This document shows positions 37,724-49,631 of a stretch of DNA of 64,000 nt, piece after piece. Numbering within the stretch: position 1 is the stretch's first letter; every line of letters starts with the position of its first letter. The translations under genes and the position numbers were made by a program. A model generated the notes under the pieces. The model did no database searches. It was not told the origin of the DNA and worked only from the letters and a program-made list of their open reading frames with translations. Location: NCBI RefSeq assembly GCF_000003815.2, contig NC_049991.1, forward strand, positions 14,149,357 to 14,213,356, given 5' to 3'. This stretch comes from Branchiostoma floridae. Taxonomy: Eukaryota > Chordata > Leptocardii > Amphioxiformes > Branchiostomatidae.

Positions 37724-38240
37724 GAACCTACAGAAAATTTAAGCATATACGTATATGAAAGAGAAAAATACCTGGATACAACAAATTTTAGCTATCGCCG
37801 AGCCCTGACTAAACTAAGGATCAGCGATCACCCATTGGAAATTGAAGCCGGTAGATACAACCGAACTCCTCCTAATGATAGATTATGTATATTCTGCGAT
37901 AAGAACCACATGCATGTAGAAAACGTAATACACTTTGTCCTAGAGTGTGCACTATACAATGATCTGCGAAATACATTTGTTAATGCTACACATGTAAATA
38001 AGAAATATGCACACATGACGAAGGAAGATATGTTCAAATATCTCATGTCATCATCTGACCACGATATACTGGAAGATCTTTGTAAGTTCATCTACAAATG
38101 TTTTAGGAGGAGAGAAGATGCATGTAAACTATAGCATATGTATAACTTTGCGTTTACTACCTTTTGTACCAAACTGACTGCATTTAGCCCCAATGTGGCA
38201 TGAATATACAATAAACTTCATTGTCATTGTCATTGGTAAT
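37724..38240 (+). mobile_element. CR1/L2-like LINE 3' fragment (RT C-terminal zinc knuckle plus tail)
   Basis: An open frame ends TAG at 38134 and carries RALTKLRISDHPLEIEAGRY, then CIFC, then the pattern H-x-x-ENVIHFVLECALY typical of the C-terminal Cys/His segment after the reverse transcriptase of many LINEs. It is followed by a short 3' tail with AATAAA-like signal and TTGTCATTGTCATTGG repeats at 38219-38236. The 5' part of the element is missing, so it is dead. Confidence 0.8.
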
Positions 38241-38265
38241 ATCTAAACGTCTAGTACGTAAATAC

Positions 38266-38533
38266 TTACCAATCCTGAGATCTTCCTCCAATGCACTTGG
38301 TCCCCCATGGCCCTTTGTAACTCTTTAGTATCATGCAGACACTACGTAGGTTGTCTAAGTAGGTCACCCTGGGTCTTCCCCTTCCTCTTTTTCCTTTAGA
38401 AGTAGGCCCCCAGAGTACAAGATGGTGTGCAGTAATTTCAGGGTGTCTAACACAATGACCAGCCAGTTTCAATCTGCGCTGTTGAATTTTCTTGCTGACA
38501 GGTGGTAAGTCTTGGTACAGTTGCTCGTACGTA
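38266..38533 (-). mobile_element. Non-LTR retrotransposon ORF2 C-terminal scrap
   Basis: A minus-strand frame reads QQRRLKLAGHCVRHPE, then GKRGRGRPRVTYLDNL, the familiar post-RT signature (RRLxxxGHxxR...GKRxRGRPxxT). It is only about 90 codons and inserted beside the LINE fragment in the opposite sense. Confidence 0.8.
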
Positions 38534-39180
38534 AATAACGACTTTTAGAAATACTAAGTTAATGAAAACTACTTTATCAGTCAGTTAACCCCCAATCCAG
38601 TCAGCAATTATTCAATTAAAAAGCAGGCGAGGTAAAAGCCACTTTTGCAACAATAGGCTTATCACTTTTTCTCTGCCTGCCAGTAATGCAGTATGAATGC
38701 CTGCACTTGTCTGTCTGCACTTGTTAGCGCGGGCCGTTTCGAGAGCAAATAGAAGAACATTTCTGTACTCAAAGAACGGGCAATGGCTCAGGTTTACGTC
38801 CTTTATCAGTCCAGGTACTCTCACAGCTCCTGCTGTTGTTGGTGTTTTTTACTTGTTATGCCGGCAGACATAAAGATACGGTACAAATAGATAGCCTCAC
38901 GAAACGTTTAAAAACACGTAAAAAAATTAGCATGACTCTTATTGAGTCGAACTCTGTTTGGAGAGAAACGTTACATTCCAGGATTCTTGCCATGTTTGCC
39001 ATTTGTGTAGTGGCTTTCAAGCAAGTTCCCCTGCAGTGGCTAGATATATTAAAGGAGTGGGCAGTGTGCCATCGACACGCATAACGGACCTTTGTTTAGC
39101 ACACCTTATTAGTTTGTTTGCAAGGTTTCTGTCCCTGCCAGTGGACACCCGATACCTTCTGACAGACAAAACAAGGTGCG
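38534..39180. other. Upstream region of the first TSP1/EGF gene
   Basis: No gene is seen. It should hold the promoter of the gene starting at 39181, but no clear TATA or CCAAT motif was picked out. Confidence 0.4.
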
Positions 39181-41147
39181 ATGGCTGTACTTGGACGTTC
39201 ACTTCGTCGCTTCACCACCCTGCTTCTTTTTGTCTGCCTCTTCGCGGGCAGGTAGGTAAAAAGACGGTGAAAATGCTTATGTATGGCTTAAAACATCCTT
39301 TTGAGTTTAAAATGCAGATTTTGGGCCAGACAAAAGTTGTTTCACTTTCAATTTATGAGCTGCGTCACGACAAGGAAGTTCATTTTGGTGCAAGGAATTT
39401 TACTTTGCTGCAAACGCTTTCAATAATAGATTTCAAGTAGGTGTACTCGTGCTGAGGCCGAAGGGATATGTACTCAAGGCTACATAAAGGTTGAAAAAAA
39501 CGGCAGAATGATCCATTTTTTGCACACTTTTATTATTTTCTCATAGTATATCTTGGAGAAGGCGCAGAGGCGGATGTACTTGTTCTTGGAACAGTTGGGG
39601 ATCATGGAGCTCGTGTTCTGAACCTTGCGGAAATACCGGTAAAATAGAATCTTTATAAACTCACCTTTATACATACAACAAGTAGCCTAAACCTAGCCGC
39701 AGGGCGTTATTTTCTTTTTTACACGGGCCTAAAAAGTGTCCTACGACACGCCTCGCGTCGAAATTTTTTTTTACCCGTCCTACATTGCCATCCCCAGGGG
39801 AGGGGCCAATTAGCCCCGGAAAGCGGAGTTTGCGTTACGCAGACTAGCCTAGACCATGCGCAGCCCTTATGCGTCGCTAGCGAGTTTCTCATAGTGGCTT
39901 TTTGGGCTGAATTGCCGCCAACCTTCCGAAAAAAATGAACGCTGCTATGTAAACATGAATTGCAAGATAAATCAGGAAACGTTTTTTTTTTTTTTCTGAA
40001 TGACCAAAACAATTTTCCCGGCTAGCGCTGTTGTTTATTATTCTTCAAGGCGCGTATTTGTTTAAGTCTTTCGCTTTATGTCGTCTTGATCGATCTTGAA
40101 CTTGTCATTGTCTACAACTTACCGCTCAAGATGCACAGCTTTCCGTTCGAACGGTGAAGTGATGTTCTTTATTTCACCTAAATACAATGTAAATATCTTA
40201 CTTTAAGGCACGAGGACCCGGACCCGCACTGGTTCCTGCTGTGGTACCGCGGGAACAGAAACTGGAGCATGTAACCGGTTCTGCTACAACAGCGGCACTC
40301 CGTCCGGGAACGGCTGCATCTGTACCTCACAGTACCAGGGGCGATGCTGCGACGTGGACAAACCACAGGGAGATGAATTCAAAGGTGATTATAGTTTTCT
40401 GAAACTTTCCTCCAAATATCTTCTTTTTTTTCAAACAATATTGTCCCAAAACTGCTTTAACCAACTTCATATGTCCCGGTCGTACTTTTTGCCAGCTTAG
40501 ACCTGGAAACTTCATATGCAGCAGCAGTACAATATGGTCCAATATGACTCAGTCAAAGTAAATCTTTTCAGGAATTGTCTGTAAAGCTAATTATAAGATA
40601 TTTGGTTTCATCGACCAAAATGGGTCTATTCAAAGGCAGGTGTAACTAACCATTGCTACTGTGGCAGAGGAGTGGACACGTTGAACTTCGTTTCAAATTG
40701 TCATTACAAACCTTTTGGCTTTTATTGTTTAAGATCATGTGGTACCGTTTTTGAGGGGGGGGGGTCTTAAGTATTGACTATACAAGTACAAGGAAGTTAC
40801 ACTTATCAAATAATGAGAATGTAAAAACTGCACAACTTACTCCAAGACTAGGCCCTCGCGCTGCTCTATAGAATTCTCTCATGATCGTTTGTCGGGCACT
40901 TCCAAAGGGGGCACACGAAATTTTCTATATACGAGATAGACGTTTTGAGTAATGGTTCAACAGCATATGACTTCCGGAAAGGCACACTCGTAATTTTCAA
41001 CGATTCAATTTTTTTACAGGAGGCTCTTCTGAGACCCAGCAGGGTGGCACTACAGTGTCAATCTGGGTGTATGTTGGCGGTGGAGGGGGCACAGGTTCCA
41101 TCATCCTCTTTATCATCATCTACGTTTGCTGCAAATCCTGTGGCTAG
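39181..41147 (+). CDS. Small type-I membrane protein: signal peptide, TSP1-like, EGF-like, TM (family copy 1)
   Basis: Four exons, 39181-39251, 39547-39638, 40208-40384 and 41020-41147 (TAG), give 155 residues with phases 2, 1, 1. Residues 1-23 form a signal peptide (hydrophobic run TTLLLFVCLFAG). Residues 41-60, split across exons 2 and 3, match the start of a thrombospondin type-1 repeat: WGSWSSCSEPCGNTGTRTRT, with W-x-x-W, CSxxCGxG and RxR. Residues 74-100 form an EGF-like knot: CNRFCYNSGTPSGNG, then CIC and GRCC. Residues 128-151 are a membrane helix ending YVCCKSCG, so almost no cytoplasmic tail. An alternative exon-2 acceptor (CGCAG at 39567) keeps frame. Two related genes lie downstream in the same orientation. 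Function is unknown; extracellular adhesion or recognition is an inference from the modules. AATAAA occurs at 41511-41516. Confidence 0.8.
39790..39850. repeat. Dispersed repeat, related to 27600-27655
   Basis: This is a second member of the family described at 27560, here in the second intron of the first TSP1/EGF gene. Confidence 0.55.
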
Positions 41148-41619
41148 ATTCATCAGCACAAGCACGTCGAAATTGTTTAAAACAATGTTCCATACTAGTA
41201 TATCATCAGTAATCACAATTAGGCTCACTGCGCTTAATTACATCAACTGTATGCCGTGATCTTCTACATAACAATGGAACTGAGTATTAGGCAGAACACA
41301 TTCTAGAGGTAATTCCTGTGTGATGACATGATAAGACTCAACTTTTCCGAATGTTTAAAAAGCGTCATGCGATGACATGCATACACTTAACAGAGCATTG
41401 GTAGAAGGAATTATGTAGGCATTTTATGTTTTAAAGATGTGCTCGTAATTACTTTTCGCTGGTCACGTGGAAGTTTCTCTTCCTACTAAGATCATCGAAT
41501 CAATATATAGAATAAATGGGGCATTTTATTTTCAACTGTCTTCAAATAAGAAGTCAAACCCTGTAATAGCTATGTACACTTAGTACCCTATTCTGTATCA
41601 TATGTACGTTCATCCACTT

Positions 41620-41760
41620 AATATTTGTATGTTAGAATTTAGTGTATCTACATGTACTTAGACCACATTCATTCATTCCATGTATTTAGTCTTTCTTCTC
41701 TTGCAATTAGCCCAATGGGCATGAATTTGCAATAAAAATAAAACATTCTAACAGATAAAT
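41620..41760 (+). repeat. Second LINE 3' tail
   Basis: TTAGCCCAATGGGCATGAAT followed by AATAAAAATAAAA resembles the 3' end of the LINE at 38185-38225 (TTAGCCCCAATGTGGCATGAA). It is a 3' truncated or tail-only copy downstream of the first TSP1/EGF gene. Confidence 0.55.
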
Positions 41761-41861
41761 CAAATAACTTTATGTTTTTTGTATCTTGTGCTGTGTGTAT
41801 ACAAGACAAATCAAAGGCTGCTGGCCAGCTGCCATCAAGCCTCCACACCTACGTGCCGCAT

Positions 41862-43015
41862 GGTCTTTTTAGCGAATGCCCACAAACGCCCACTCTAGAG
41901 AAGTCCGCGCTGCACGAATCTCATTTTTTTTGCTTGGAATATGTCCACGTTGTGCTCCCATGTATTAATCCTGAGTTTCAAGTCAATCCATTGACCCGAA
42001 GTGACATAAATCAAAGTTTTCGATTCTCGATGGTCTTTTTAGCGAACGCCCAGCAAAATGTCTTTTTAGCGAATGCCCACTATATCCACAAAAATATCGG
42101 CCGTCGCGCAACGACACCTAAACCTACCGCCACAAACATGTTCAAGATGGTGTCCCATTGATGTGTACGGAGTTTCCGTGCTTTACAAGCATTTTAAGTC
42201 CCTGTTTTTGGTCAAAATGTACGGCGACGATACTACCATACTTTAACTATAGCAATTCAAAATGGCGGGCACTAGTCATGTGACCTCCTTGCGGGACTGT
42301 TCTATAAGTATCGCGGGAGGGACTGTTGTAGCATAGCTTCTCATACAACCATTTTAGAGTGAATTCTGAACAAGATTTTCATTTCATAGTGCTATCATCT
42401 GACTGATATTTACAATGTGGTCATTTTTTCTGTGCTATTATTACCCAGGTTTGAGGAACTTAGTGCAAATTTGGATATTGATTCACCTCAGTGCCCAATT
42501 AATGTACAAAAGGCTCAGACACATTAGTGTTATAAACCTGAATAGGGGCAGGTAACCAATACTAGAAAAACATAGCTATTTATTATTAACAATACTATTT
42601 ACATTATAATAATAACTCTTCACCAAACTGGACTTTTCTTATCTTTATTTATCACAGAAACATTGTTACAATGAGGATTTGATTAGATGAGTATCTGTTA
42701 CAGTGTGTACAAACTTATTTCAAATACAAAAATGTATTTCGTTTCACTTCCTAAATATTTTTAAAGTATTGGAAGAAGTTGACACATAAACAATATTAAT
42801 TGCATTATTTATGTGCAGTAAAATGTGACCACATGCTATCAATAGCCTAATAAAATGTTGGAACATGGCACAAGCGGGCTCCTCTTCTGAGTACAGAAAG
42901 GAAATGTTTTATAACATTTAGTTATGACGTAGAAAATTTCCATTGTAAAATGTACCTTTATCAACATTTACAAACAAATTGTTTTTTTCTCTTCTTAATA
43001 AATGACAACAATACA
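41862..43015 (+). repeat. Left long inverted arm of foldback element
   Basis: It starts GGTCTTTTTAGCGAATGCCC. The block TCTTTTTAGCGAA(T/C)GCCC recurs at about 42033 and 42060, giving three subterminal copies per arm. The remainder is AT-rich and non-coding. Confidence 0.9.
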
Positions 43016-44889
43016 GGTAAGTAAGGTGTGTTTCCTTGACTACAGACTAGGTAAGACACCGTACAGGTGAGTAACGTGTATTTCCTTTGATTACAGACCA
43101 GGTAAGACACCGCACAGATGAGCAAGGCGTCTTTCCTTTGCCTATAGACCAGATAGGGCATTATACAGGTAAGTAAGTTGCTTTACTCACCTGTTTAATA
43201 CCTATCTGGTCTATAGGCAAAGGAAAGTTGCTTTACTCACCTGTATAATACCCTGTCTGGTCTATAGGCAAAGTAAAGACATCTTACTTACCAGTATAAT
43301 GGCCTATCTGGTCTATAGGCAAAGGAAAGACACCTTACTCACCTGTTTAATGGCCTATCTGGTCTATAGGCAAAGGAAAGACACCTTATCCACCTGTATA
43401 ATGGCCTATCTGGTATATAGACAAGGGAAGACACCTTTCTTACCTGTATAATGCCCCATCTGGTATATAGGCGAAGGAAAGACACCTAACTTACCTGTAT
43501 AATACCCTATCTGGTCTACAGGCAAAGGAAAGTTGCTTTACTCACCTGTATAATACCCTATCTGGTCTATAGACAAAGGAAAGACGCCTTACTCACCTGT
43601 ATAATGGCCTATATGGTATATAGGCAAAGGAAAGACGCCTTACTCACCTGTGTAATACCCTATCTGGTCTATAGACAAAGGAAACACACCTTACTCACCT
43701 GTGCGGTGTCTTACCTGGTCTGTAATGAAAGGAAATACACGTTACTCACCTGTATGGTGTCTTACCTAGTCTGTAATCAAAGGAAATACACGTTACTCAC
43801 ATGCACGGTGTCATACCTGGTCTGTTATAAAAAGAAACACACCTTACTTACCTGTATGGTGTCTTACCTGGCCTGTTATCAAAGGAAATACACGTTACTC
43901 ACCTGTATGGTGTCTTACCTGGTCTGTAATCAGAGGAAATACACGTTACTCACATGTACGGTGTCTTACCTAGTCTGTAGTCAAGGAAACACACCTAATT
44001 CACCTGTACAGTGTCTTACCTGGTCTGTACTGAAAGGAAATACACGTTACTTACCTGTACGGTGTCTTACCTAGTCTGTCATAAAAGGAAACACACCTTA
44101 CTCACCTGTACGGTGTCTTACCTGGTCTGTAATCAAAGGAAATACACGTTACTCACCTGTACGGTGTCTTACCTGGTCTGTGAACAAAGGAAATACACGT
44201 TACTCACCTGTATGGTGTCTTACCTGGTCTGTAATCAAAGGAAATACACGTTACTCACCTGTACGGTGTCTTACCTGGTCTGTTATAAAAGGAAACACAC
44301 CTTACTTACCTGTACGGTGTCCTACCTAGTCTGTAGTCAAGGAAACACACCTTACTCAACTGTAAGGTGTCTTACCTGGTCTGTACTGAAAGGAAATACA
44401 CGTTACTTACCTGTACGGTGTCTTACCTAGTCTGTTATAAAAGGAAACACACCTTACTCACCTGCACGGTGTCTTACCTGGTCTGTAATCAAAGGAAATA
44501 CACGTTACTCACATGTACGGTGTCTTACCTAGTCTGTAGTCAAGGAAACACACCTTACTCACCTGTACGGTGTCTTACCTAGTCTGTAATCAAAGGAAAT
44601 ACACGTTACTCACCTGTACGGTGTCTTACCTAGTCTGTAGTCAAGGAAACACACCTTACTCACCTGTACGGTGTCTTACCTGGTCTGTAATCAAAGGAAA
44701 TACACGTTACTCACCTGTACGGTGTCTTACCTGGTCTGTAATGAAAGGAAATACACGTTGCTCACCTGTAAGGTGTCTTACCTAGTCTGTAGTCAAGGAA
44801 ACACACCTTACTCACCTGTACGGTGTCTTACCTGGTCTGCTATAAAAGGAAACACACCTTACTTACCTGTACGGCGTCTTACCTGGCCG
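43016..44889. repeat. 51-bp minisatellite core (about 36 units), first three units inverted
   Basis: The typical unit starts CACCTGTACGGTGTCTTACC and continues to ACACGTTACT. From about 43180 rightward all units run in one sense, with a CTATCTGGTCTATAGGC variant class to about 43690 and a CTTACCTGGTCTGTAATC class after it. From 43016 to about 43175 three units run the other way, meeting at a small palindrome (ACAGGTAAGTAA / TTTACTCACCTGT). As 51 is a multiple of 3, long open frames arise by periodicity. Confidence 0.92.
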
Positions 44890-46041
44890 GTATTGTTGTC
44901 ATTTATTAAGAAGAGAAAAAACAATTTGTTTGTAAATGTTAATAAAGGTACATTTTACAATGGAAATTTTCTACGTCATAACTAAATGTTATAAAACATT
45001 TCCTTTCTGTACTCAGAAGAGGAGCCCGCTTGTGCCATGTTCCAACATTTTATTAGGCTATTGATAGCATGTGGTCACATTTTACTGCACATAAATAATG
45101 CAATTAATATTGTTTATGTGTCAACTTCTTCCAATACTTTAAAAATATTTAGGAAGTGAAACGAAATACATTTTTGTATTTGAAATAAGTTTGTACACAC
45201 TGTAACAGATACTCATCTAATCAAATCCTCATTGTAACAATGTTTCTGTGATAAATAAAGATAAGAAAAGTCCAGTTTGGTGAAGAGTTATTATTATAAT
45301 GTAAATAGTATTGTTAATAATAAATAGCTATGTTTTTCTAGTATTGGTTACCTGCCCCTATTCAGGTTTATAACACTAATGTGTCTGAGCCTTTTGTACA
45401 TTAATTGGGCACTGAGGTGAATCAATATCCAAATTTGCACTAAGTTCCTCAAACCTGGGTAATAATAGCACAGAAAAAATGACCACATTGTAAATATCAG
45501 TCAGATGATAGCACTATGAAATGAAAATCTTGTTCAGAATTCACTCTAAAATGGTTGTATGAGAAGCTATGCTACAACAGTCCCTCCCGCGATACTTATA
45601 GAACAGTCCCGCAAGGAGGTCACATGACTAGTGCCCGCCATTTTGAATTGCTATAGTTAAAGTATGGTAGTATCGTCGCCGTACATTTTGACCAAAAACA
45701 GGGACTTAAAATGCTTGTAAAGCACGGAAACTCCGTACACATCAATGGGACACCATCTTGAACATGTTTGTGGCGGTAGGTTTAGGTGTCGTTGCGCGAC
45801 GGCCGATATTTTTGTGGATATAGTGGGCATTCGCTAAAAAGACATTTTGCTGGGCGTTCGCTAAAAAGACCATCGAGAATCGAAAACTTTGATTTATGTC
45901 ACTTCGGGTCAATGGATTGACTTGAAACTCAGGATTAATACATGGGAGCACAACGTGGACATATTCCAAGCAAAAAAAATGAGATTCGTGCAGCGCGGAC
46001 TTCTCTAGAGTGGGCGTTTGTGGGCATTCGCTAAAAAGACC
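44890..46041 (-). repeat. Right long inverted arm of foldback element
   Basis: This is the reverse complement of the left arm, ending GGGCATTCGCTAAAAAGACC, with the same three subterminal blocks. Confidence 0.9.
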
Positions 46042-46055
46042 CTCCCCCTACGTGC

Positions 46056-47015
46056 AAGCATGTTCAAACCTCGCCTGGCGGGGAACAACAGACGATAAAC
46101 CGGATAGTTTGAATGACATAACAGTAAACTACGTGTTGGTGGTCACGTTTTAAGTGTAAGGAATCAACGTGTGTTCAATAGAAAGGAACATATTTTGAGA
46201 AATGTAATTCTGTTGGTCTTAAGTCTGTTTGCTGCAAAACAATGCTTTCTGTAATTGTGTGTAAGTTGTGTTTAACTTTTTTTGTCAAAACAACGCTATC
46301 TCCTGAGATACAAACCTCCTGGATTAAAGATAGACCTAGAATATCGAGGTATTCGGCTGCTTTGTATCTCCGCAGGTTATTTAGGTTGGCGAGGATTCAA
46401 AGGCTCAGTATGTGATGTGAATGTATAATCGGATGATCGGACACGGCATTCGCGAACACAATGAAGATACGTTTTTTGTACGCGCTCTGTCTAACAAGCG
46501 AAAACCACAGGATATACTAATATAATAGCGTAACATAATCTCCAAGTATATCTTGCAGTGGCATAAGATAATAACATAAGCTGGGGAAGGAGTTTACTTG
46601 GCCACCACGAAGCGCGGAGTGAATGCTTATCATGCGGCCAACGCAAGATCTACTTGGAGATTAAGCGCGGACGCGTTTGGGCGCTTGGATTTCAAAGAAA
46701 GCCTTAACCATTGCACTCATTGTCTCTTATGTATTTAATATGCGACTAAATTCTCCCACAGTGACATCTAGAATCGTTCATATTACAAAGTCAGGTGGGC
46801 AGGTGCGTTTGCGTTTTGATGCTGTAGCTCAGCAGGTACTAGGTGGGTTCAGAGGTGAGTTCAGAGTTCACTAGACGGATTATGATGGCGTTAGAGCTCT
46901 CACGGCAACCATTTTTCTTAAAATCTCCAGCTTTAGCTGAGATAATAAAGCACAGCAGGATTGTAGGTTAGTGTGAGAAGTGAGCGTATGTTACTAGTAC
47001 TAGTAACGTTATAGT
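46056..47015. other. Intergenic region with one MITE
   Basis: Apart from the TAATCTCCAAG-family MITE, no feature is firm. A short frame from ATGATGGCG (46883) to a donor-like GTTAGT (46967) could be an upstream exon or leader of the next gene, but nothing confirms it. Confidence 0.4.
46537..46663. mobile_element. MITE, TAATCTCCAAG family, copy 2
   Basis: The ends TAATCTCCAAGTATATCTTG and GATCTACTTGGAGATTA match the family at 13688, and both share CAGTGGCATAAGATA near the left end. It is about 127 bp long and lies 500 bp right of the foldback element. Confidence 0.85.
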
Positions 47016-48551
47016 ATGAAGAGACGAAGCTTACATCGGATAGAATCATCAGAATCCGAAGAAGAATCGGCACCCGGAAGCGAAAGTGCTGATGAGAAGG
47101 TGAGGCTGTGATATTACGACTAGACTTTATTCCGAATCATAAACAGGACAGAGAGTGGAATAGTTACCTTAACATCGCACGTACAGTTTGTTGTATTATT
47201 ATTATTTCACTTCGCTATACAGCCTTTACACTTGGCGTCATTTGCGCTATGTTGTTTAGTGCCACGGTACGTCTCTTAACACGCCAACCATTGCTGCTGT
47301 AACCTAATTACCCACCAACATGCTTCCCCCCTTCCGGATTCACGGTGAACGCCAATGAAAATCAAGCCTCTAATGTTTAATGGCAAGATATGAAAGATGA
47401 TAACCTTGATAAACAGATTATAATCTTGTACAAAAGGGGCGTCAAAACAATACGTAATTGGGGGTGTAATTTGTAATTATATTGCTGAATGAAAAACAGT
47501 AACGTAAATGACCCTATCAATTTTGCTACCCAGCGGAGCTCAGCTCGTCTGAAGACCAGAGCAAACCGCCAGTTCCGGCTCCCCAGCAGGGATGAGGTGT
47601 TCGGCCGCATCGTTCCACAGGACAGCAAAGAGACGCCCAGCAAAAGTCTGGCCGAGCTCAGGCCAAGGAAGCTTGTCAACAACTTCCTAAAAGTGTAAGT
47701 ATCTATTATTCCTGGAATAAACAGGTTTTGGAATTTTACTGCCATCACTTCAGTTCAGTCATCAGTAGAATATGAAATGTGGCACACTATTACTATGAAG
47801 TTGTTGATTTCACATCAAACTGGCAAAGAATCCTTTAGTTGTTACATGAAATATGATACACCACCATGGCCGAAGTTCGCAATGCAGGATGGCCATGTGC
47901 ACAATAGTTTAGGAGGTTAAGGTACTCTCTCATCTGTTAAGTTGGAGATCGCTATCTTCTCCTGTCTGTCCACAAGTGGCCCAAGAAGGTCAGAATTCTT
48001 TTCCTCCAACCTCTGCTTGAAGAGGAGGTGAGGGCACAAAATATATAATCATGAATATGTTATGCTCTTGTAGGAACAACAGATACAACTACGACCCAGA
48101 CTACACAGACTCGGACTCTTCCCTGGGTGGTTTCTTAGTTGACGAGGATGAGAAGGAGGAGGAAAAGAACTCAACTAGTGATGGGGAAGACAATTCAAGC
48201 AGTCAGACAAGTTCATCATCCTCCGAGGAGGAAGAAAGTCACAAACACAAACAGAGGTCACGGGGAAAGCAGAAGTCACGTGACCTCAGAAAGAGGAAAC
48301 TATTTGCTGAAGAAACAGATAGTGAGGCTGGTGATCATGAGGAGGAGGAAGAAGTGTGCAGGACAACAAAGAGGAGAAGAAGGCGACAGTCATCTTTCCT
48401 TGATGACAGTAGTTCAAGTGAAGATCTAGCTGAAGGAGGGAGGAAAAAATCAGACAGAGTGAAGTCACTGAAAAGAAAGAAAAGAGAGCAAAACTTTTTT
48501 GAAGAGTACAGGGTAAAGAGAGCTCTCCGAAAGGCAAAAGTAAAGGATTAA
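47016..48551 (+). CDS. Acidic/basic low-complexity, probably nuclear protein (240 aa)
   Basis: Exons 47016-47099, 47534-47694 and 48074-48551 (TAA) join in phase. The protein begins MKRRSLHRIESSESEEES. A central non-repetitive stretch of about 50 residues follows (RLPSRDEVFGRIVPQD, then LRPRKLVNNFLKV), then DPDYTDSDSSLGGFLVDEDE, long Ser/Glu runs, and basic clusters (KRRRRR, KSLKRKKR) that look like nuclear localisation signals. The composition recalls chromatin-associated disordered proteins, and the GGFLVDEDE type motif occurs in proteins such as CCDC82, but I cannot assign a family. AATAAA lies at 49116-49121. Confidence 0.7.
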
Positions 48552-49631
48552 TGGCAATTACAATGATGACAATTAAGTTTATTGCACATTCATGCCCCAT
48601 CGAGGCTAAATTCAGTAAGCTGTACACGCAGAGAATGACAGGGTTATGCCTTACCCTTACTTATAAGTATATTTTACATGCTTCTTGTCTCTTCTTACAA
48701 TTTTACAGAATTTACAGAGTTCTTCCAATACATCGAAGTTAGATGATGGCATTAGATATTTCAACAATCTTTCTTTGTTTAGGTATGCGAGATGAACTGA
48801 AAACCTCTATTCAAGTCTGTATCTTCATTTGTATTTCCATTACTATAATTAAGTAGACTAGCTATTGACACGTCATAAAAGCTTATTTGATTACCATTCC
48901 AGCTTACGGTCCATGATTTATTTTACGTTTGAAAGAAATACATAGTGTTGAATGTAAAACAAAACCATATCAATGTTGCAGATATGCAGAAATGTGATAA
49001 ATTCCTAATCCTTGGACCGTTTCCACAATGCTGAACTTATGATCAAAGAATGGGCTTTAACAAAAATGTCATGTTTGCATGTTTGCAAATTGTATCACGG
49101 TCTTTAAGTTCCTCCAATAAAAGCAAGAACATCAATATTGCAATCATTATCTCTGTGCCGTGTAGATTAAAGAACCTGCAAGGAACTCCAAATTAAGGAA
49201 TGGACGGGTGCGTCGATGAAAGTTATTATAAGAAAGGGTGTTTGTGTGAAATAAAGAAAAATGCAGTCTTTGCTTTACATGTTGCTGAGATGTTGAGAAG
49301 AATTTCTGAGGGTCGCAGCGTAAATATCACCAACATCCGTTCATCATACAATCCCCGCCCCCTTGCCACCACCCCAAAGTCTCACTGTTCTTGTCATTAC
49401 TACACCTGCTCACGTCACCGTAAATTTGTGCCATTAGCGGTCGGACCAACATGTATCACTCACTGTTCAAGCTTTCTATTCATAGAACTTATTATTGAAC
49501 TTGCAAAAATTCCCAGAATTAGCAGAATGTTTACCGCTTCCGTGGGGGAAAGCAAGCTAAAATGCTGTGAAGGCTATGAACCTATCCCAAAGTCCACGCA
49601 CCTTTATACAATAACGTCAAACTCTCGAAGA
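48552..49631. other. 3' UTR and intergenic, no supported gene
   Basis: It holds the likely 3' UTR of the preceding gene (AATAAA 49116). A 151-codon frame at 49200-49655 has no splice context or recognisable domain and overlaps the promoter hairpin of the next gene. Confidence 0.5.

Larger units (their letters stand above)
41857..46046. mobile_element. 4.2-kb foldback element, long inverted arms around a minisatellite
   Basis: The left arm, about 41862-43015, reads as the near-perfect reverse complement of the right arm, about 44890-46041. I saw only rare differences, for example TTTATCAAC versus TTTATTAAC next to the core. The core is a 51-bp tandem repeat. A 9-bp direct repeat CCTACGTGC lies just outside at 41848-41856 and 46047-46055 and fits a target-site duplication. 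No transposase is encoded; the 130-codon frame in the left arm is mirrored in the right arm and looks like chance. The architecture is that of Foldback/TU-type elements, mobilised in trans. Confidence 0.85.

Noticed and set aside
41772-42161. 129-codon frame in the left foldback arm
   Set aside because: Its downstream part is mirrored exactly on the minus strand at 45742-45969 because it lies in the inverted arm. It has no domain, is short, and shows no transposase signature.
43016-44889. CRISPR-like regular repeat spacing
   Set aside because: Units are directly adjacent with no unique spacers; it is a eukaryotic minisatellite.
43604-44985. Chain of open frames with a 17-residue repeat (CTVSYLVCNQRKYTLLT type)
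   Set aside because: The frame is open only because the 51-bp minisatellite unit is a multiple of three. Fifty-base units shift it repeatedly and there is no start, splice or domain context.
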